Shown here piece by piece: positions 33,995 through 43,336 of a stretch of DNA of 54,978 bases. Made by a program: the position numbers and the translations under genes. Positions within the stretch are counted from its first letter, which is position 1. Every line of letters begins with the position of its first letter. The notes beneath the pieces are model-generated. The model was not told the origin of the DNA, searched no databases, and saw nothing but the letters and a program-made list of their open reading frames with translations. Source of the DNA: Clostridia bacterium (GTDB lineage Bacteria > Bacillota > Clostridia > Christensenellales > Aristaeellaceae); contig JAGBDE010000006.1 in NCBI GenBank assembly GCA_017937655.1, positions 1 to 54,978 on the forward strand, written 5' to 3'.

Positions 33995-34360
33995 TTACAG
34001 CTTGCCCAGCAGCTTGCCGATCTTGGCAACCAGGCCCTTGAGGCCATCGGGCAGGGCGGTTTCCTGCTGCGCGGCTTCCACCACCGCGCCGCCCTTGACC
34101 TTCACTTCGGAGATCAGCGCGTTCTTCTCGGCGATCAGGTTTTCCTTTTCCTCGCCGGCGGCGCCGGTCAGTTTGGCCAGAACGTCCTTCAGCTTCTGGC
34201 CCAGGTCGCCAAAGTTGCCCACGGCAGAGGCCAGCAGGTCGCCCACCTTGCCCTCGGAAATCAGGGGCTGGATCTTTTCGATGAGGCCGGTCAGCAGATC
34301 GCCGATCTTGCCTTCCACATTGCCGCCAAACAGGTTCTTGATGGTATTGATGAAGCTCAT
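33995..34360 (-). CDS. Small helical protein of unknown function
   Basis: A 121-residue, Lys/Glu/Ala-rich, likely helical protein (FINTIKNLFGGNVEGKIGDL, LLTGLIEKIQPLISEGKVGD). No signal peptide, no Cys. GIGDLL and KVGDLLASAVGNFGDLG show a loose internal repeat of G-x-I/V-G-D-L-L. ATG 34360 follows CAGGAGGA. Monocistronic behind its own promoter at the mfd 3' end. Confidence 0.7.
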   Translation of the reverse strand: MSFINTIKNLFGGNVEGKIGDLLTGLIEKIQPLISEGKVGDLLASAVGNFGDLGQKLKDVLAKLTGAAGEEKENLIAEKNALISEVKVKGGAVVEAAQQETALPDGLKGLVAKIGKLLGKL

Positions 34361-34403
34361 GTTGTGTTCCTCCTGTCAAATACTGGAATATTTCACCGCT
34401 TTT

Positions 34404-34432
34404 ATTTTACACAATTTTTCCTTTTCGCTCAA
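34404..34432 (-). promoter_or_regulatory. Promoter of small helical protein
   Basis: Leftward TTGAGC (34427-34432), 17 bases, TAAAAT (34404-34409). Confidence 0.65.
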
Positions 34433-34449
34433 GGGATATGCGCCAATTT

Positions 34450-37400
34450 TCAGGGAAGTTTCACCTGCTGTTCATCCTGGCCGCCGGGCTGATCCTGCCT
34501 GAGCTGCTTGATGTGATCCAGCACCTTCTGCATCAGCGGGATGGCCTCCTTCAGGGCCGATTCAGCCGTCATGCCCCGCTGAGAAAGCACCAGGCCCGGC
34601 TTCTTGCCCACGTCGAAGCGGAAGCGGGGATCGCTGCGGGAGACTGCCTCAAACAGCAAGTCCAGCGGCGGCATGTGCTTCTCGTCCAGTTTGAAATGCA
34701 TGCCGTCGGGCTTGAGGAACAGGTGGCTCACGCCCAGTTTCCGGGTGGCGCCCCGCAGCTGGGCAATCTGAATCAGGTTCTCCACCGGCGCAGGGATATC
34801 GCCAAAGCGGTCGATCAGTTCATCTTCGATGGCCATGCGGCTGTCCTCATCCGCCACCATGGCGATGCGCTTGTAGATCTCCACCCGCATCTGCTCGTCG
34901 CTGACGTATTCCTCAGGCAGATAGGCGTCGATGTGCAGTTCCACCCGGGTGTCCAGCTCGGGGATGGTTTCCTCGCCCCGTGCCTCCCCCACCGCCTGCT
35001 CGATGAGCTTCACATACATGTCATAGCCCACCGCGCTGAGATGGCCGCTCTGCTCCGGGCCCAGCACGTCGCCCGCGCCGCGGATCTCCAGATCCCGCAT
35101 AGCGATGCGGTAGCCTGCGCCGAACTCCGTGAACTCCTGGATGGCATTAAGCCGCTTCTGGGCGGTCTCGTTGAGGGTCTTGTTGGCGCGGACGGTGAAG
35201 TAGGCGTAGGCCTGGCGGTTGCTCCGGCCCACCCGGCCCCGGATCTGGTACAGCTGGCTCAGGCCGAAGTGGTCCGCGTCAAACACAATCAGGGTGTTGG
35301 CCTCCGGCACGTCCAGGCCGCTTTCCACAATGGTGGTGCAAAGCAGCACGTCGTACGCGCCGGCGTAGAAGTCCAGCATGATGTCCTCCAGGGCGTTTTC
35401 CCGCATCTGCCCGTGGGCGATGCCGATGCGCGCCTCCGGCACCAACGCCTGGAGCCGCTGCTTCATCTGCTCGATGGAGCGCACCCGGTTGTAGAGGAAA
35501 TACACCTGGCCGTTGCGCTGGATTTCCCGGCGGATGGCGTCCCGGATGATGCCGTCGTTGTACTCCATGACGTAGGTCTTGACAGGCAGGCGTTCCTCCG
35601 GCGGGGTTTCCAGCAGGCTCATGTCCCGGATGCCCACCATGCTCATGTGGAGGGTACGGGGGATGGGCGTGGCGGACAGGGTCAGCACGTCCACCTTTTC
35701 CTTCATGTTCTTGATGCTTTCCTTGTGGCTGACGCCAAAGCGCTGCTCCTCGTCCACGATGAGCAAGCCCAGATCCTTGAACTGAACGTCCTTGCCCAGC
35801 AGCCTGTGGGTGCCGATGACGATGTCCAGATCGCCCTCCTTGAGCTCGGCCAGAACCTGCTTCTGCTCCGCGGCGGTGCGGAAGCGGCTGAGCATATCCA
35901 CCCGGGCGGGGAAGCCGGAAAAGCGTTTTTTGATAGTATTGTAGTGCTGCTGCACCAAAATGGTGGTGGGCGCCAGGATGGCCACCTGCTTGCCCTCCAC
36001 CACGGCCTTGAAGGCAGCGCGAAGGGCCACTTCCGTCTTGCCGTAGCCCACGTCTCCGCAAAGCAGGCGATCCATGTTGTGGGGGCTTTCCATATCCGCC
36101 TCAATCTGGGCGATGGACTGGGCCTGATCCTGGGTCAGCTCGTAGGGGAAGGCGTCCTCAAACTCCTGCCGCCAGGGATTGTCCGGGCTGAAGGCGTAGC
36201 CGGGGGTCTTGGCCCGGCGGGCATACAGGGCAACCAGGTCGAAGGCCAGCTTCTTGAGGCCTGCCTTGACCTTGCTCTTCTGCCGCTGCCATTCGTTGCC
36301 GCCGATGCGGTTCAGCTTGGGCAGGGAATGCTCCGCGCCGATGAACTTCTGCACCCGGTCGAACTGGTCTGCGGGCACGTAGAGCTTGTCGTTGCCGGCG
36401 TAGTGAATCAGCAGATAGTCCCGCTTCACGCCGGAATCGGTCATCTGGATCACGCCCTGGTAGATGCCCACGCCGTGGAGATCGTGCACCACGTAGTCGC
36501 CGGTTTTCAGGTCGGTAAAGCTGGCAATGCGTTCGCCGGCATTCTGTTTTTTCTTGGCCCGATGGTAAGCGGAGCCGAAAATGTCCGTATCGCTGATGAC
36601 GCACAGGTGGGCGGCGGGATGCAGGAAGCCCTTGGTGTAGCTGACGGGCAGCAGGATAACCTCCCGCAGAATGATATTCCCGTCCAGGCTTTCGCAGTAC
36701 ACGGAGGCGATGCCCTGCTCCTCCAGGGCCTTTTGCAGGCGATGGCCGCGGTTTTCGCCGCCGGTGAGCAGGATGATGGCGCAGCCCTCTTCCTTCCACT
36801 GGGCGATGTCCTTGCACAGCGCGCCGATCTGGTTCTGGTACGGCATGGGGGTTTTGGAACCGATGGAGAGAACCTCCGTGGGGTTCATGCGGCCCATGCC
36901 TTTGAGCATGTCGGTCAGGATGACGGCGGGGCGGGTCTGCCAGTCCGAAAGCAGCTCATCGTAGGTAAAGCGCAGGTGCAGCTGCTGGCCGAAGGCGTCG
37001 CCGCGAAGCCGGGCATCCTCGAAGGTTTCCCGGAAATCCTCTTCCAGGGTCTTCATCAGCCCGGGGTACTGGTCGGGCCGGTCGCACAAGAGGATGGGAT
37101 TGTCCAGATAGCTGAGGGCGCACACCGTTTCTTCGCACAGCACGTTGATCCACATGGGGGCCGTGCGGATGGTCTGCCCTGCCAGCACCCGGTCCACGTC
37201 GTCCAGATGGCGCTTGTATTCCGCAGAAGCAGGGTTCTCCCGGGCAGGCTGATCCTCCGCCTTGGCAGGCTGTGCCTTGCCGTTCAGGATGTCCTCCGTC
37301 AGCTCCATGGCGTCCAGGGTCACGAAAAAGCTTTCCAGGGAGGGCAGCAGTTCGTCCTCCGCCTGAACCGGGGCGATGTCCTGCACCTCCGGCAGCAGGG

Positions 37401-38160
37401 ACAGGGTTTCCGGCAGATCGGCCCCTTCCTCAATGGCCTGGCGCAGGCGTTCTGCGGCGGCTTCCCTGTCGCCAATAAGGCACTCGGTGGCGGGGGCCAG
37501 GCGGACGCTTTTCACCCGCTCAATGCTCCGCTGGCTGATGCAGTCAAACCGGCGGATGGAATCGATCTCGATGTCAAAATACTCGATGCGCAGGGCGTGG
37601 GGCTCGTTGGGCGGAAACACGTCCAGGATGGAGCCGCGCATGGAGCACTGGCCGCAGCCCTCCACCATGGCCACCCGCTCGTAGCCATTCTGGAGCAGCA
37701 GCTCCATCAGCTCTTCCGGCGGCAGGGCCAGGCCCTCGTGCAGCTCCACGCATCCCTTGCGGAAACGCTCCGGGCTGACGCATTTATCCAGCAGGCTTTC
37801 CAGGCTCAAGCACAGCATGGTCACGTCCCGGCGGGCCAGCTGATCCAGCACCCGGAGCCGCTGCCAGGTGCTTTCCCGGCTGGAGGCGGCGCGGCTGAAC
37901 TGCAGATCCCGGGGCGGCAGCACGGCGCATTCCCGGCCCGTCAGGCGATAAACGTCCTGGGCGTACCGCTGGGCGGCCAGCTCCGTGGGGCAGAGGATGA
38001 CCACCGGCCGTCCCGTGCGGCGGGCAAGGGCGGCAGCCAGAAAAGGCCGCTCCCCCTCCGCGATCTCGCCGAGGGCGATGCAGCCCGGCTCTGTGACCCG
38101 GCTGAGGAGTGTTTTCCATTCCTCCCGCTTTTCGTATGCGCTGAAAAGGCCTTCGTTCAT
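34450..38160 (-). CDS. mfd: Transcription-repair coupling factor Mfd
   Basis: A 1236-residue protein, full length. It removes stalled RNA polymerase and recruits UvrABC. N-terminal UvrB-like region (to about 340), the RNA-polymerase-interaction domain GDYVVHDLHGVGIYQGVIQM (about 540), and RecG-like translocase motifs: LLCGDVGYGKTEVALRAAF (Walker A), LLIVDEEQRFGVSHKE (DEEQ), TLSATPIPRTLHMSMVG. The C-terminal TRCF domain follows. ATG 38160 overlaps the pth stop by four bases (ATGA), so the genes are coupled. The frame is intact throughout. Confidence 0.97.
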   Translation of the reverse strand: MNEGLFSAYEKREEWKTLLSRVTEPGCIALGEIAEGERPFLAAALARRTGRPVVILCPTELAAQRYAQDVYRLTGRECAVLPPRDLQFSRAASSRESTWQRLRVLDQLARRDVTMLCLSLESLLDKCVSPERFRKGCVELHEGLALPPEELMELLLQNGYERVAMVEGCGQCSMRGSILDVFPPNEPHALRIEYFDIEIDSIRRFDCISQRSIERVKSVRLAPATECLIGDREAAAERLRQAIEEGADLPETLSLLPEVQDIAPVQAEDELLPSLESFFVTLDAMELTEDILNGKAQPAKAEDQPARENPASAEYKRHLDDVDRVLAGQTIRTAPMWINVLCEETVCALSYLDNPILLCDRPDQYPGLMKTLEEDFRETFEDARLRGDAFGQQLHLRFTYDELLSDWQTRPAVILTDMLKGMGRMNPTEVLSIGSKTPMPYQNQIGALCKDIAQWKEEGCAIILLTGGENRGHRLQKALEEQGIASVYCESLDGNIILREVILLPVSYTKGFLHPAAHLCVISDTDIFGSAYHRAKKKQNAGERIASFTDLKTGDYVVHDLHGVGIYQGVIQMTDSGVKRDYLLIHYAGNDKLYVPADQFDRVQKFIGAEHSLPKLNRIGGNEWQRQKSKVKAGLKKLAFDLVALYARRAKTPGYAFSPDNPWRQEFEDAFPYELTQDQAQSIAQIEADMESPHNMDRLLCGDVGYGKTEVALRAAFKAVVEGKQVAILAPTTILVQQHYNTIKKRFSGFPARVDMLSRFRTAAEQKQVLAELKEGDLDIVIGTHRLLGKDVQFKDLGLLIVDEEQRFGVSHKESIKNMKEKVDVLTLSATPIPRTLHMSMVGIRDMSLLETPPEERLPVKTYVMEYNDGIIRDAIRREIQRNGQVYFLYNRVRSIEQMKQRLQALVPEARIGIAHGQMRENALEDIMLDFYAGAYDVLLCTTIVESGLDVPEANTLIVFDADHFGLSQLYQIRGRVGRSNRQAYAYFTVRANKTLNETAQKRLNAIQEFTEFGAGYRIAMRDLEIRGAGDVLGPEQSGHLSAVGYDMYVKLIEQAVGEARGEETIPELDTRVELHIDAYLPEEYVSDEQMRVEIYKRIAMVADEDSRMAIEDELIDRFGDIPAPVENLIQIAQLRGATRKLGVSHLFLKPDGMHFKLDEKHMPPLDLLFEAVSRSDPRFRFDVGKKPGLVLSQRGMTAESALKEAIPLMQKVLDHIKQLRQDQPGGQDEQQVKLP

Positions 38161-38819
38161 GCTTCGCTCCTTGTTTCGGTCTGGTCAGGGGTTTCCGCAG
38201 GCTTGTCGGCCTCCGGGGTTTCCTCCTGCTTCTTGGGCTTTTCCTTCTTGGGCTTCTTGGTATTGTATTTGGTCATGGCGCTCTGGATGCCGTTCTCAAT
38301 ATACTCCAGCACCGCCTCTGCGGCCAGGTCGTAGGCCTTGTCGGCGGCTTCCTGCTCCTCGGGGGTCTGGTAGCGGCTGAGCACCCAGTCCGCCAGCTGC
38401 CAACCCAGCGCCCGCTGGCCCACACCCACCCGGATGCGGGGAAAATCCTCCAGGCCGGTCTCCCCCACGATGGACCGCATGCCATTATGGGTGCCTGCGC
38501 TGCCGGAAGCCCGGATGCGCAAAAAGCCCTGGGGCAGGTCGATGTCGTCATAGATCACGCACAGATTTTCCGGCGGGATGCGATAATAGTCCATCAACTC
38601 CCGCACCGCCAGGCCGCTCAGGTTCATGTAGGTCTGGGGCAGGCAGAGGATCACCTTCTGGCCCCCCACAAAGCATTCCCCGATGGTGGAATAATCCTTC
38701 TCCCGGCCGATGGTCACATTCAGCTTCCGGGCCAGTTTTTCCATCACGTCAAAGCCTACGTTGTGGCGGGTGTGGGCATACTGCTGCCCGGGGTTGCCAA
38801 GACCTACGATCAAATACAT
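38157..38819 (-). CDS. pth: Peptidyl-tRNA hydrolase with acidic/basic tail
   Basis: A 220-residue enzyme that releases peptides from stalled peptidyl-tRNA. MYLIVGLGNPGQQYAHTRHN holds the catalytic His, and NLCVIYDDIDLPQGFLRIR is the second active-site segment. Residues about 185-220 are a low-complexity tail (NTKKPKKEKPKKQEETPEAD and onward), absent from most homologues, which end near 190. ATG 38819 follows AAAGGAGCG. A longer frame upstream is not preceded by a ribosome site. It precedes mfd in one transcript. Confidence 0.95.
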   Translation of the reverse strand: MYLIVGLGNPGQQYAHTRHNVGFDVMEKLARKLNVTIGREKDYSTIGECFVGGQKVILCLPQTYMNLSGLAVRELMDYYRIPPENLCVIYDDIDLPQGFLRIRASGSAGTHNGMRSIVGETGLEDFPRIRVGVGQRALGWQLADWVLSRYQTPEEQEAADKAYDLAAEAVLEYIENGIQSAMTKYNTKKPKKEKPKKQEETPEADKPAETPDQTETRSEA

Positions 38820-38930
38820 ATCCAAGCGCTCCTTTCGGGAAAAAACGGCAAAAAAGTTGAAAAAAGGCGAAAAACGCTGAAACCAGCATTGGCGGAGACG
38901 GCTCAAGGCCACCCCCGCTGACGCCCGGTT

Positions 38931-38959
38931 ATTGTAGCATGAAACGGCCTTTGTTGCAA
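38931..38959 (-). promoter_or_regulatory. Promoter of pth-mfd
   Basis: Leftward TTGCAA (38954-38959), 17 bases, TACAAT (38931-38936). Confidence 0.7.
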
Positions 38960-38964
38960 GCAAA

Positions 38965-38997
38965 AGGCCGGAAGGCGCATCTTCCGGCCTGATTTTT
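38965..38997 (-). terminator. Terminator of purR
   Basis: AGGCCGGAAG (38965-38974) pairs with CTTCCGGCCT (38981-38990); on the leftward strand a TTTTGC tract follows. It begins within ten bases of the purR stop. Confidence 0.85.
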
Positions 38998-39827
38998 TAT
39001 TTGGCAAGATCCATGACCCAGTCCGAGGGCCGCACGGCCAAAGTGGCGGGATCGTCCGGATCCACGTTCATGGTCAGCAGGGCCTTTTCCCCGCTGATGC
39101 AACGCTTGGCAGGGGTCTCCGTGGCCACCACGAAGGCGGTACCCACCACCTCCACCTCAAACTCGGCCATCAAATCGGTCATGCCCTTGGCGGTGCCGCC
39201 GGCCTTGAGGAAATCGTCCACGATGAGGGCCTTCTGCCCGGGCTGCACGGCCCGGCGGCTCAGGCTCATGGTGTCGATGTGCTTATCCGTGCCGGACACG
39301 TAGTTGATGTTCACCGCAGAGCCCTCGTACACCTTGCTGGAATGCCGGGCGATGACCAGCGGAACGCCCAGCGCATGGGAGGTCATCAGCGCCACGGGGA
39401 TGCCCTTGGTCTCCATGGTGAGCACGAAATCCGGGGCCGCGTCGTAGTACTGCTGGGCGATGATCACGCCCATCTTGCTGACCAGATCGTGCAGGCTCAG
39501 AATATCGCCCAGGTAGAGGAATCCGCCGGGCAAAAGCCGGGTGGGGGTGCACAGCTCGGCGGAAAGTTCGGAAAGGAAGCGCTGGGTCTCCTCCGGGCTT
39601 ACCCAGGGGCGATAGCGCACGCCGCCTGCCGCGCCGGTCACGGTTTCCAGCTTGCCCAGGCCAAACTGCGCAAAGGTTTTGCGCAGGATGTCGATGTCCT
39701 CGCTGAGGGTGGACTTGGCTGTGCCCAGCTGGTCACAGAAATGGGAAAGGGTGAATATTTTATTGGGGGCTTCCGTCAGCCACTTCGTCAGCGCCGCCAT
39801 GCGCTCGTTGCGCTTGATGCGGTCCAT
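38997..39827 (-). CDS. purR: Purine operon repressor PurR (Bacillus type)
   Basis: A 276-residue repressor with an N-terminal winged helix (NERMAALTKWLTEAPNKIFT, LSHFCDQLGTAKSTLSEDID) and a phosphoribosyltransferase-like effector domain with the PRPP motif ALIVDDFLKAGGTAKGM near residue 205. Binding of PRPP normally relieves repression of purine genes. ATG 39827 follows AAGGAGGAG. It is divergent from the purine nucleoside phosphorylase gene, and PurBox-like sites between them suggest autoregulation. Confidence 0.95.
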   Translation of the reverse strand: MDRIKRNERMAALTKWLTEAPNKIFTLSHFCDQLGTAKSTLSEDIDILRKTFAQFGLGKLETVTGAAGGVRYRPWVSPEETQRFLSELSAELCTPTRLLPGGFLYLGDILSLHDLVSKMGVIIAQQYYDAAPDFVLTMETKGIPVALMTSHALGVPLVIARHSSKVYEGSAVNINYVSGTDKHIDTMSLSRRAVQPGQKALIVDDFLKAGGTAKGMTDLMAEFEVEVVGTAFVVATETPAKRCISGEKALLTMNVDPDDPATLAVRPSDWVMDLAK

Positions 39828-39863
39828 GGCGTTCTCCTCCTTGCATGGGCAAAATACCAACGT

Positions 39864-39921
39864 AGTATATCACAGAAATTCGAATGTTACAAATGCTTTT
39901 TCACAAAATGTTCGGGTTTTT
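39864..39921. promoter_or_regulatory. purR promoter with PurBox-like pair
   Basis: Leftward promoter TTGTAA (39887-39892), 17 bases, TATACT (39864-39869). Two CGAA cores face each other: AAATTCGAATGTT (39876-39888) on the plus strand and AAACCCGAACATT (39907-39919) on the minus strand, close to the AWWWCCGAACWWT PurBox consensus. Confidence 0.6.
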
Positions 39922-40022
39922 ATCTGCAAAAATGCCATGGATTTTTTCGCCGTTTCCTGTTATGATATTCCCAGAAGAAAAACGCCGCCAGACCGGCAAT
40001 CATATACAGGAGGAAAACTGTC

Positions 40023-40739
40023 ATGACCCCACACAACACTGCTGAAAAAGGCCAAATTGCAAAAACCGTCCTTATGCCCGGCGATCCCCTGCGCGCCAAA
40101 TGGATTGCAGAAACCTTTCTGACCGACGCCGTATGCTTCAACCAGACCCGGGGCATGCTTGGCTACACCGGCACCTACAAAGGCAAGCGGGTTTCCGTCA
40201 TGGGCCACGGCATGGGCATTCCGTCCATCGGCATTTACACCTACGAATTGTTCCACTTCTACGATGTGGAAAACATCATCCGGGTGGGCTCCATCGGCGG
40301 CCTGGATACCAGCCTGGAACTGGGCGACCTGATCATCGCCCAGGGCGCCTGCACGGACAGCAACTACGCCGCCCAGTACGAGCTTCCCGGCACCTTCGCC
40401 CCCATCTGCGACTACGGCCTGCTGAAGCTGGCGGACAAGACCGCCGAGGCCAAGGGCCTGAACGTCCGCGTGGGCAATGTCCTGGCCAGCGACTGCTTCT
40501 ACCGGGCCAACCCCTCCGCCAATGAAAAGTGGCGCTCCATGGGCGTTCTGGGCATTGAGATGGAATGCAACGCCCTGTACCTGAACGCCGCTTACGCCCA
40601 CAAGCGGGCCCTGGGCATCCTCACCGTGTCCGACATCATCGGCGATGACAGCCGCTGCATGAGCCCCGAAGAACGCCAGACCACCCTGCGCAGCATGATC
40701 GAGGTGGCCCTGGACGTGGCGGTGCAGCTGGAGGACTGA
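40023..40739 (+). CDS. deoD: Purine nucleoside phosphorylase DeoD
   Basis: A 238-residue hexameric-type phosphorylase that splits purine nucleosides with phosphate. LMPGDPLRAKWIAETFL (phosphate site), GHGMGIPSIGIYTYEL, VGSIGGLDTSLELGDLIIAQ, GIEMECNALYLNA (ribose ME motif) and VSDIIGDD (the Asp that fixes the base) match DeoD. ATG 40023 follows CAGGAGGA. A TGTTATGAT extended -10 lies at 39959-39967. Divergent from purR; the shared region may couple purine salvage to PurR. Confidence 0.96.
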   Translation: MTPHNTAEKGQIAKTVLMPGDPLRAKWIAETFLTDAVCFNQTRGMLGYTGTYKGKRVSVMGHGMGIPSIGIYTYELFHFYDVENIIRVGSIGGLDTSLELGDLIIAQGACTDSNYAAQYELPGTFAPICDYGLLKLADKTAEAKGLNVRVGNVLASDCFYRANPSANEKWRSMGVLGIEMECNALYLNAAYAHKRALGILTVSDIIGDDSRCMSPEERQTTLRSMIEVALDVAVQLED

Positions 40740-40831
40740 TCCTTTACGAACGCAATCCCCTGGGTTTTTTCTGGTTCATTTTATGGAACAAATCTGAAAT
40801 TAGCCTTCTGCATTTCATTTTCCTGATGTCG

Positions 40832-40860
40832 TTGACAGCAACTTCGTTCTCTGTTACGAT
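40832..40860 (+). promoter_or_regulatory. Promoter of secreted glycosidase
   Basis: TTGACA (40832-40837), 17 bases, TACGAT (40855-40860). Confidence 0.75.
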
Positions 40861-40887
40861 ATTCAGGATCTAAAGGAGGATTCTCTT

Positions 40888-41781
40888 ATGAAAGTATTTA
40901 CAAGGATGCTCTGTTTTTGTTTAATTCTTCTCTGTTGTTTTTCCAATGCATTTGCCGAATACGCCTTTTCCAAAAATGGCGAGGAAGAAATTCTTCAAGA
41001 TCCTGAAAACGGATTATGGTCATATAAATCTTCAGATTTAAGCATTACAATCACCAGAAAAACGGATGACACACCTCTTATCTGGTATGAAGCAGAAGTA
41101 TATGCCAGTGAAGCCTCTCCTCTAACCACTATCCTTTCTCCTGGAAAAACGCCTGGTCGCAGACTTGTTAATCCCAGAGCATGGGTTAGAAAAAACCAGG
41201 TCGTACTTGCCATAACAGATGACTTTTTTGGCTTTCGCATCAACAACAAAAGCACTCCCGGCATTGTGATCCGCAATGGGGAAATTCTGGGAAATAAAAC
41301 CCGGAACTCCTCCCGTCAGCGTGGTTGGCCTAATTTGGATGCACTTGCGGTTTTCAATGATGGTAGTATGAAAAGCTATATCAGCGATGCCCATACTGCT
41401 GAAGAATACCTGAACATGGGAGCTGTAGATGTATTTTCATTCGGCCCCGTGTTAATCTCTGAAGGCGTTATCACGGATTATGTTCTTGAGGATGATTACT
41501 ACCCATATAGTGAACCCCGTATGGCCATTGGGATGATCGATCCATATCATTACATGATTGTTGCCGTAGAAGGTCGTGAAAATGAAAGCAAGGGAGTTCG
41601 CCTTTCCTGGTTAGCCGAAAAAATGCAGGAACTGGGCTGTACGGAAGCCCTTAATCTGGACGGAGGTGGAACAGCTGCCCTTATGTTCATGGGCGAGGTT
41701 CTGAACCGTTCCAGCAAAAACATGCGATCCATCAGCAGTTTGATTACCTTTGGCACGAGTCCGCTGGTCCCAGCCAAGTAA
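40888..41781 (+). CDS. Secreted phosphodiester glycosidase family protein
   Basis: A 297-residue exported protein. A signal peptide (MLCFCLILLCCFSNAFA, cleavage near 23) precedes an NAGPA/DUF2233-type domain. The hallmark LNLDGGGTAALMFMGEV sits near residue 258, with RQRGWPNLDALAVFNDG and PRMAIGMIDPYHYMIVAVEG further up. Such enzymes remove GlcNAc-1-phosphodiester caps or act on wall polysaccharides. AAAGGAGG precedes ATG 40888. It is AT-richer than the genes on both sides, so acquisition is likely. Confidence 0.85.
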   Translation: MKVFTRMLCFCLILLCCFSNAFAEYAFSKNGEEEILQDPENGLWSYKSSDLSITITRKTDDTPLIWYEAEVYASEASPLTTILSPGKTPGRRLVNPRAWVRKNQVVLAITDDFFGFRINNKSTPGIVIRNGEILGNKTRNSSRQRGWPNLDALAVFNDGSMKSYISDAHTAEEYLNMGAVDVFSFGPVLISEGVITDYVLEDDYYPYSEPRMAIGMIDPYHYMIVAVEGRENESKGVRLSWLAEKMQELGCTEALNLDGGGTAALMFMGEVLNRSSKNMRSISSLITFGTSPLVPAK

Positions 41782-41830
41782 AGTGTTTGGTTGTTCATAA
41801 ACACTCTTCACGCAGATTCACTCTTTCAAA

Positions 41831-41866
41831 AAACCTCCGCATGACTACAACATGCGGAGGTTTTTT
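41831..41866. terminator. Bidirectional terminator
   Basis: AAACCTCCGCATG (41831-41843) pairs with CATGCGGAGGTTT (41851-41863) with flanking A and T runs, between convergent genes. Confidence 0.92.
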
Positions 41867-41878
41867 ACTGCTTGTTTC

Positions 41879-43336
41879 TTATACTCTGGCCCGTTTCCAA
41901 ACGGAAGGCATGCAGGTAATGATGATGGGGAAAATTTCCAGACGGCCCAGCAGCATATCCACCGAGAGGACGATTTTGGAGAAATTGCTGTAGGCGGAGA
42001 AATTGCTGGTGGGGCCCACCTGGTCCAGGCCGGGGCCGATGTTGTTCAGGCAGGCGAACACGGCGGTCAGGTTGGTCTCAAAAGAGAAATTGTCCAGGGA
42101 TACCAGCAGCATGCTGCCCACGGTGATCAGGCAGTACACCGTCAGGAAGGCGTAGGCGTTGCGGATGGCCTCCCGGGGCACAGGCTCGCCGTCCATGTGG
42201 ATCTGCCGCACGGTGTTGGGATGCAGCATGCGGTGGATCTCCCGGAAAAGGCACTTGACCAGGATCAGCACGCGGGACACCTTGATGCCGCCGCCGGTGG
42301 AGCCCGCCGACGCGCCCACCAGCATCAGCATGACCAGAATGCTGCGGCTCAGCTGGGGCCAGAGGTTGAAGTCCGCCGTTCCATAGCCGGTGGTGGTCAT
42401 GATACTGGCCACCTGGAAGCAGCTGTGGCGGATGGCGTCCGCCGGCCGGCCGGGCATGGAGGGCAGGATGTTTAGGAAGATGATGGCGCTGGCCGTGAGC
42501 ATGATGCCCAGGTACATCCACAGTTCCTCGTTGCGGAAGGCCTTGCGGAAGGAACGCAGCAGCACCAGATAATACACGCCGAAGTTCACGCCGAACAAAG
42601 CCATGAACACGGTGACCACCCATTGGATGTAAGGCGTGTAGCTGGCCAGGCTGTCGTTGCGGACGCCAAAGCCGCCGGTTCCCGCCGTGCCAAAGGCGAT
42701 GCAGATGGCCTCAAAGAAGTCCATTCCGCCCGCCAGCAACAGAATGGCCTGCACCACGGTCAGGCCGATGTAGATCAGGTACAGGATCTGAGCGCTGCGG
42801 AAGGTGTGGGGCACCAGCTTGCTGACCTGGGGCCCGGGGCTTTCCGCCCGCATGATGTGCATGCCGTCGCCCGCGCCTTCGGTGAAGCGGGTAATGGCCA
42901 GCAGGAACACCAGCACACCCATGCCGCCCAGCCAGTGGGAAAAGCTGCGCCAGTACAAAAGGCCTTTGGGCATGGCCTCCACATCCGTCAGGATGCTGGC
43001 GCCGGTGGTAGTAAAGCCGGACACCACCTCAAAGAAGCAGTCCACGTAGTTGGGAATGGCGCCGGAAATCCAGAAGGGCAGCGCGCCCAGCAGGGAAATG
43101 AGCAGCCAGGTCAAAGTGACCAGCACATAGCCGTCCCGGGCGTACATGGTCTGCCGTTTCAGCTTGTACAGCCGGGGCAAAAGGCTCAAAACCAGCATCA
43201 CCGCCATGGTGATGAGGAAGCCATACACCGCCGCCGTTTCCCCGTTCATGATGCTGATGGTCAGCGCAGGCACCATGAAAATGGTCACAAACTGCAGCAC
43301 CACGGCCAGCAGCTTGGATATCATTCGGTAATTCAT
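41879..43336 (-). CDS. trkH: Potassium uptake channel protein TrkH
   Basis: A 485-residue multi-spanning K+ channel subunit of the TrkH/KtrB superfamily, with four pore loops. GFTTTGASILTDVEAMPKGL followed by WRSFSHWLGGMGVLVFLLAI forms the first pore region. Further filter-like loops are FGTAGTGGFGVRNDSL, TTTGYGTADFN and SAGSTGGGIKVSRV. ATG 43336 overlaps the trkA stop by four bases (ATGA). It forms the membrane part of the K+ importer controlled by TrkA. Confidence 0.94.
   Translation of the reverse strand: MNYRMISKLLAVVLQFVTIFMVPALTISIMNGETAAVYGFLITMAVMLVLSLLPRLYKLKRQTMYARDGYVLVTLTWLLISLLGALPFWISGAIPNYVDCFFEVVSGFTTTGASILTDVEAMPKGLLYWRSFSHWLGGMGVLVFLLAITRFTEGAGDGMHIMRAESPGPQVSKLVPHTFRSAQILYLIYIGLTVVQAILLLAGGMDFFEAICIAFGTAGTGGFGVRNDSLASYTPYIQWVVTVFMALFGVNFGVYYLVLLRSFRKAFRNEELWMYLGIMLTASAIIFLNILPSMPGRPADAIRHSCFQVASIMTTTGYGTADFNLWPQLSRSILVMLMLVGASAGSTGGGIKVSRVLILVKCLFREIHRMLHPNTVRQIHMDGEPVPREAIRNAYAFLTVYCLITVGSMLLVSLDNFSFETNLTAVFACLNNIGPGLDQVGPTSNFSAYSNFSKIVLSVDMLLGRLEIFPIIITCMPSVWKRARV

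Noticed and set aside
33729-34502. Rightward open frame crossing the tRNA-Leu gene
   Set aside because: It overlaps a complete tRNA and its terminator.
34438-38334. 1298-codon open frame opposite mfd
   Set aside because: A shadow of GC-rich codon use in the confidently identified mfd gene; the product is compositionally odd.
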